Of a DNA stretch of 35,817 nucleotides, positions 32,401 to 35,817 are shown piece after piece. The stretch comes from Flavobacteriaceae bacterium UBA980. Its GTDB lineage: Bacteria; Bacteroidota; Bacteroidia; Flavobacteriales; Flavobacteriaceae. The notes below the pieces were generated by a model, which was not told where the DNA came from, did no database searches, and saw only the letters and a list, made by a program, of their open reading frames with translations. The stretch is from positions 6,789-42,605 of the forward strand of contig DBBQ01000023.1 in NCBI GenBank assembly GCA_002292265.1, read 5' to 3'. Both the position numbers and the translations under genes were made by a program. Position 1 is the stretch's first letter, and the number at the start of each line of letters is the position of its first letter.

Positions 32401-32571
32401 TCAGATTCTTAGTTGCAGTGTGCCTGAACAATTAGGGCAAATAAAATTAAATAGGGTTTCAGAACACGTTTTGCAAAATGTGCAGTTGTAGGAGCAATGA
32501 TAAGTAGGTGCTCCATTAGCAACGAGCACTTTCTGGCAATTTTCACAGTTTGTTTTATCAGGGCAATATAT
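32401..32571 (-). CDS. Cys-rich zinc-ribbon-like ORF (DUF1272-like) without a normal start codon
   Basis: An open frame reads through 32401-32586 on the minus strand between leuB and the DUF2306 gene. It encodes nine Cys in an ordered pattern, YC-(5)-C-ENC then HCSYNCTFCKTC and ICPNC, the layout of DUF1272-type small zinc proteins. The frame has no ATG, GTG or TTG; after an in-frame TAG at 32587-32589 the only near-start codons are ATA at 32583 or 32571. I give the coordinates from ATA at 32571. It is either a gene with a rare start or a decayed one. The clean reading frame and Cys pattern argue against chance. Confidence 0.55.
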   Translation of the reverse strand: MYCPDKTNCENCQKVLVANGAPTYHCSYNCTFCKTCSETLFNFICPNCSGTLQLRI

Positions 32572-32576
32572 TTCTT

Positions 32577-32584
32577 CAAATATA
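32577..32584 (-). promoter_or_regulatory. TATATTTG -7 box ahead of the Cys-rich ORF
   Basis: Minus-strand TATATTTG matches TAnnTTTG and lies right at the start of the Cys-rich ORF, 11 nt downstream of leuB. A transcript from here would be leaderless and would begin close to the ATA codon. Confidence 0.35.
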
Positions 32585-32594
32585 GACTATTTTT

Positions 32595-33659
32595 TTATTG
32601 GAGTAAGGAAACCAAATAGTCTCCTACTTCAGAAGTAGAAAGTGCAGTTTGCCCAGGAGCAGCAAGATCTTCTGTGACTTTCCCTTCCGCAAGAGATTGA
32701 TCTACCACTTTGCGAATGGCAGCCCCTTCTTCGGTTAATCCAAAACTCATCTCAAAGAGCATTGCCGCAGAGAGCACTGTAGCTAGAGGATTTGCAATTC
32801 CCAGTCCTGTGGCTTGAGGGAAGGAACCGTGGATGGGTTCATACAAGGCATTTTCTGTTCCCACAGATGCAGAGGGCATCAAGCCCATTGAGCCTGAAAT
32901 GACGGAAGCTTCATCAGTGAGTATGTCACCAAAAAGATTTTCTGTAATTAGCACATCGTAGCTATTAGGCCATTGGACCAAACGCATAGCTACGGCATCC
33001 ACAAATTCATAAGAAACTTCTACCTCAGGATAGTCTTTTTCCATCTCTTGTACGGTCTCTCTCCACAGGCGTGAGCTTTCTAATACATTGGCTTTGTCCA
33101 CACAGCACAACTTTTTGGAGCGTGTCATTGCCAATTCAAAACCTTTGACAGCCAGACGTTTTATTTCTTCTCTAGTATACGTACAGGTGTCAAAAGCAGT
33201 ATTGCCATCGTCTTTTCTTCCGCGTTCCCCAAAATAGATTCCACCTGTCAGTTCTCTTAGAAAAACGAGATCTGTTCCTTCAATTCGTTCCTTTTTTAAT
33301 GGAGATTTATCCAAAAGAGAAGGGAAGGTAAAGGTGGGGCGTACATTGGCAAAAAGACCTAATTTTTTACGCATTTTAAGCAAGCCTTGTTCGGGACGTA
33401 CTTTGGCAGAAGGATCGTTGTCAAAACGGGGATGACCGATGGCTCCAAAGAGAACAGCATCTGCGGCCAGACAAATTTCATGGGTCGCGTCGGGATAAGG
33501 ATTTCCCACGGCATCTATTGCTGCGGCTCCCGTGAGTGCAGGGATCCATTCTATGGTATGCTCAAATTTATTTGCAATCGCGTCAGCAACTTTTACGGCT
33601 TGTTCGATCACTTCGGGACCGATTCCATCTCCTGCCAATAGGGCAATTTTTAAATGCAT
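32595..33659 (-). CDS. leuB: 3-isopropylmalate dehydrogenase
   Basis: It oxidises and decarboxylates 3-isopropylmalate to 2-oxoisocaproate with NAD+, the third specific leucine step. The 354-aa protein has LLAGDGIGPEV (8-18), the substrate-loop and Arg sites RPEQGLLKMRKKL and FANVRP, RELTGGIYFGERG, the metal Asp in TENLFGDILTDEASVISGS, and the NAD-binding EPIHGSFPQATGLGIANP. It follows the LeuA/CimA-type synthase by nine bases in the same operon. Confidence 0.96.
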   Translation of the reverse strand: MHLKIALLAGDGIGPEVIEQAVKVADAIANKFEHTIEWIPALTGAAAIDAVGNPYPDATHEICLAADAVLFGAIGHPRFDNDPSAKVRPEQGLLKMRKKLGLFANVRPTFTFPSLLDKSPLKKERIEGTDLVFLRELTGGIYFGERGRKDDGNTAFDTCTYTREEIKRLAVKGFELAMTRSKKLCCVDKANVLESSRLWRETVQEMEKDYPEVEVSYEFVDAVAMRLVQWPNSYDVLITENLFGDILTDEASVISGSMGLMPSASVGTENALYEPIHGSFPQATGLGIANPLATVLSAAMLFEMSFGLTEEGAAIRKVVDQSLAEGKVTEDLAAPGQTALSTSEVGDYLVSLLQ

Positions 33660-33668
33660 AATAGGGTA

Positions 33669-35186
33669 TTAAGGTTGAATGATGTTTAACATTTTTTCGG
33701 TAGCCTTGATGGCAGAAACCGTTTGATCTGAATCCAAACCGCGGGTTTTAAAATCGCGCTTTCCGTTGCTCCAAGTGATGGTCGTTTCGCACAGCGCATC
33801 GGAATGACTTCCCGGGGGAATACGAACCGCATAATCAACTAAATCAGGTAAATCTATTTTTTGCTTTTGATACACTTTGTGCAGTGCATTCCAAAACGCA
33901 TCGTACTGCCCGTCTCCCGAAGCATTTTCTTCAAAAAGTTTATCGCAAATTTGAAGGGAAATACTCGTAGTGGGTTTCAATCCCTTGGAATGGGTCAAAA
34001 CATAGGAATTGATCTTGACCTTATTGGGGATGTTATTTCCCAAAATATCTGAGATGATAAAGGGGAGGTCTTCTGCCGTAACCCGTTCTTTTTTGTCACC
34101 CAATTCAATAATCCGTTGGGTCACTTTTTTAAGATCCTTATCGTTTAGGGTGAGGCCCAACTCCTGAAGGTTTTTTTGAATATTCGCTTTCCCAGAGGTT
34201 TTACCCAGCGCATATTTTCGTTTTCTGCCAAAGCGTTCGGGAAGCAAGTCATTGAAATAAAGATTCTTTTTATTGTCTCCATCTGCGTGAATTCCTGCTG
34301 TTTGCGTGAAAACATTTTCTCCTACAATGGGTTTATTCGCTGGAATTCTGAATCCCGTGAAGGTCGCTACCAATTGACTGACACGATACAGGGCATCTTC
34401 TTTGATGTTGATTTTGATCTCGGGCATAAAGTCGTTGATTACCGCTACGACACTTGCCAGTGGGGCATTGCCCGCACGTTCACCCATACCGTTTACGGTA
34501 AGATGTAATCCCTTGATCCCAGTATTTACAGCTTCCATTACATTGGCTACACTAAGGTCGTAGTCGTTGTGTCCGTGAAAATCAAAATGTAAATCGGGAT
34601 AGCGTTGGATAATTGTAGTTAAATAAAGGCGTGTCTTTTCTGGAGTTAAAATACCCAGGGTATCGGGTAGTAGAATGCGTGCAATGGGTTGTGTGGCTAA
34701 AAAATCTAAAAATTGAAAAACATAAGCTTCCGAATTGGCCATTCCATTGCTCCAATCCTCCAGATACACATTGGTTGTAAAGCCTTCTTTTTTAGCGAGT
34801 GCAATGCTTTTTGACACGTTTTCAAAGTGCGTTTCAGGACTTTGTTTCAGTTGGTATTTTAAATGGTTTAAAGACCCCTTGGTCAATAAGTTTTGGACTT
34901 TCGCTCCCGCTTTCTTCATCCATTCTACAGAAGAACCATTATCCACAAAGGTGAGTACTTCAATCCGGTCGATCAAGCCATGGGTTTCCCCCCAACGGGT
35001 GATTTCTTGTACCGCATTAAATTCTCCATCCGATACCCGTGCAGAAGCGATCTCAATACGATCGATATTCAACTCTTGAAGCAGCAATTGAGCAAGGGAT
35101 AATTTTTCAGAAACTGAAAAAGAAACACCCGAGGTTTGTTCTCCATCCCGTAGGGTGGTATCCATGATTTCGATAGTCTTGCTCAT
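33669..35186 (-). CDS. 2-isopropylmalate synthase / citramalate synthase family
   Basis: A 505-aa Claisen condensing enzyme that joins acetyl-CoA to 2-oxoisovalerate (LeuA) or to pyruvate (CimA). The TIM barrel starts with IMDTTLRDGEQTSG (metal Asp and Arg), has DFHGHNDYDLSVAN (metal His residues) and NGMGERAGNAPLAS. The C-terminal part (about 370-505) is the LeuA-type allosteric dimer domain. The gene sits between leuD and leuB, so leucine synthesis is likely. However, Bacteroidota often carry a separate leuA, and this type is then suspected to be a citramalate synthase for isoleucine. The sequence here does not decide. Confidence 0.85.
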   Translation of the reverse strand: MSKTIEIMDTTLRDGEQTSGVSFSVSEKLSLAQLLLQELNIDRIEIASARVSDGEFNAVQEITRWGETHGLIDRIEVLTFVDNGSSVEWMKKAGAKVQNLLTKGSLNHLKYQLKQSPETHFENVSKSIALAKKEGFTTNVYLEDWSNGMANSEAYVFQFLDFLATQPIARILLPDTLGILTPEKTRLYLTTIIQRYPDLHFDFHGHNDYDLSVANVMEAVNTGIKGLHLTVNGMGERAGNAPLASVVAVINDFMPEIKINIKEDALYRVSQLVATFTGFRIPANKPIVGENVFTQTAGIHADGDNKKNLYFNDLLPERFGRKRKYALGKTSGKANIQKNLQELGLTLNDKDLKKVTQRIIELGDKKERVTAEDLPFIISDILGNNIPNKVKINSYVLTHSKGLKPTTSISLQICDKLFEENASGDGQYDAFWNALHKVYQKQKIDLPDLVDYAVRIPPGSHSDALCETTITWSNGKRDFKTRGLDSDQTVSAIKATEKMLNIIQP

Positions 35187-35203
35187 GTGCTAAGGGCGAA
35201 TTG

Positions 35204-35800
35204 CTACAAAGGTCTGTTTACCCCGAAGGTTTTGATGTCTTCTTTCATACTCTCTAAATAGTCGATATCATCGTAACCATTGAGCATATTCTCTTTTTTA
35301 TACGCATTGATTTCAAAAGATTCTGATGCTCCTGTACTGTTGATCTGGATTTTTTGATTGGGTAAATCTATGAGGAGTTCTGTTTTGGGATTTTCTTCAA
35401 TGGCTTCAAAAATTGTTTTTAAAAATTCTTCAGAAACCTGAACAGGGAGTACCCCAATATTGAGACAGTTGTTTTTAAAGATATCTGCAAAAAAGCTGGA
35501 AACAACACAGCGAAAACCATAGTCATAAACTGCCCAAGCGGCGTGTTCACGAGAAGATCCTGATCCGAAGTTATGTCCTCCCACCAATATTTTTCCCGAA
35601 TAGGTAGGATTGTTTAACACAAACTCTTCTTTAGGATTGTTGTTTTGGTCGAACCTCCAATCGCGAAATAAATTATCTCCAAAACCCTTGCGTTCAGTAG
35701 CTTTTAAAAAACGAGCGGGTATAATTTGATCGGTATCCACGTTTTCAATAGGTAATGGTACCGCTGTACTTTCTAAAGTGTGAAAAGAATCGTATGCCAT
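35204..35800 (-). CDS. leuD: 3-isopropylmalate dehydratase, small subunit
   Basis: It is the swivel-domain half of the enzyme that isomerises 2- to 3-isopropylmalate; the iron-sulfur partner is LeuC. The 198-aa protein carries [13 protein letters not shown] (21-33), the family motif [20 protein letters not shown] and [20 protein letters not shown]. The gene is complete, with the ATG at 35800. The LeuC gene would be expected immediately upstream, beyond the right edge, as in the usual leuCD order. 17 bp separate it from the synthase gene. Confidence 0.96.
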   Translation of the reverse strand: MAYDSFHTLESTAVPLPIENVDTDQIIPARFLKATERKGFGDNLFRDWRFDQNNNPKEEFVLNNPTYSGKILVGGHNFGSGSSREHAAWAVYDYGFRCVVSSFFADIFKNNCLNIGVLPVQVSEEFLKTIFEAIEENPKTELLIDLPNQKIQINSTGASESFEINAYKKENMLNGYDDIDYLESMKEDIKTFGVNRPL

Positions 35801-35817
35801 GGTCAGTTTAAATTAAG

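Noticed and set aside
34176..35079. 110-aa and 114-aa plus-strand ORFs
   Set aside because: Both are antisense to the LeuA/CimA-type gene and have no features of their own.
1..35817. CRISPR arrays, insertion sequences, transposases, rRNA
   Set aside because: None were seen by reading through the window: no regularly spaced repeats, no transposase-like proteins, no rRNA-like stretches.

Overview
The window reads as chromosomal DNA of a marine-type member of the Flavobacteriaceae (Bacteroidota). The evidence is an AT-rich sequence, promoters of the Bacteroidota type (TAnnTTTG near -7, weak ribosome binding sites), a type III glutamine synthetase, a DnaJ with a reduced zinc domain, a phylum-typical PII protein, a flavobacterial intergenic repeat near 20.5 kb, and many secreted proteins with short signal peptides ending in Gln. 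The family is inferred from gene content; I cannot name a genus.

Layout. 1-1.02 kb: a small accessory patch with a 190-aa protein of foreign codon use and an overlapping 38-aa ORF, lying against the 3' end of a minus-strand tRNA-Arg(ACG). 1.2-2.2 kb: a Ca2+/Na+ antiporter. 2.2-5.6 kb: two unrelated glutamine synthetases, GSII (minus) and GSIII (plus), transcribed divergently from a 198-bp region. 5.7-10.7 kb: a plus-strand run of purM, a b561-like membrane protein, YceI, prfA, pyrF and an alpha/beta hydrolase. 10.7-13.1 kb (minus): an amidohydrolase followed by purU. 13.2-17.3 kb (minus): an ammonium-uptake operon of outer-membrane barrel, amt, PII and amt. 17.4-18.0 kb (minus): a 62-aa membrane protein coupled to crcB. 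18.1-23.3 kb: a pyrophosphohydrolase, ilvE (minus), mnmD, a TIGR01777 epimerase, grpE and dnaJ. 23.3-28.9 kb: MscS channel, sigma-54-type response regulator, M28 peptidase, MATE transporter, a 74-aa protein and a PAP2 phosphatase. 28.9-32.6 kb (minus): galactose mutarotase, msrA, and a VOC / PPOX / DUF2306 group headed by a Cys-rich ORF without a normal start codon. 32.6-35.8 kb (minus): leuD, a LeuA/CimA-type synthase and leuB.

How the genes work together. Ammonium assimilation dominates: an outer-membrane channel candidate, two Amt channels and PII bring in and sense ammonium, and GSII and GSIII fix it. The two nitrogen promoter regions share an unusual G/C-run motif, ACCCC-N10-GGGGT on the plus strand. 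In both regions two copies lie 52 bp apart, with one copy where the -33 box of a TAnnTTTG promoter should be. I regard this as the best candidate for an undescribed system here: a nitrogen regulon operator. The remaining genes are mostly housekeeping (purine, pyrimidine, folate, branched-chain amino acids, release factor 1, chaperones) with some envelope and stress functions.
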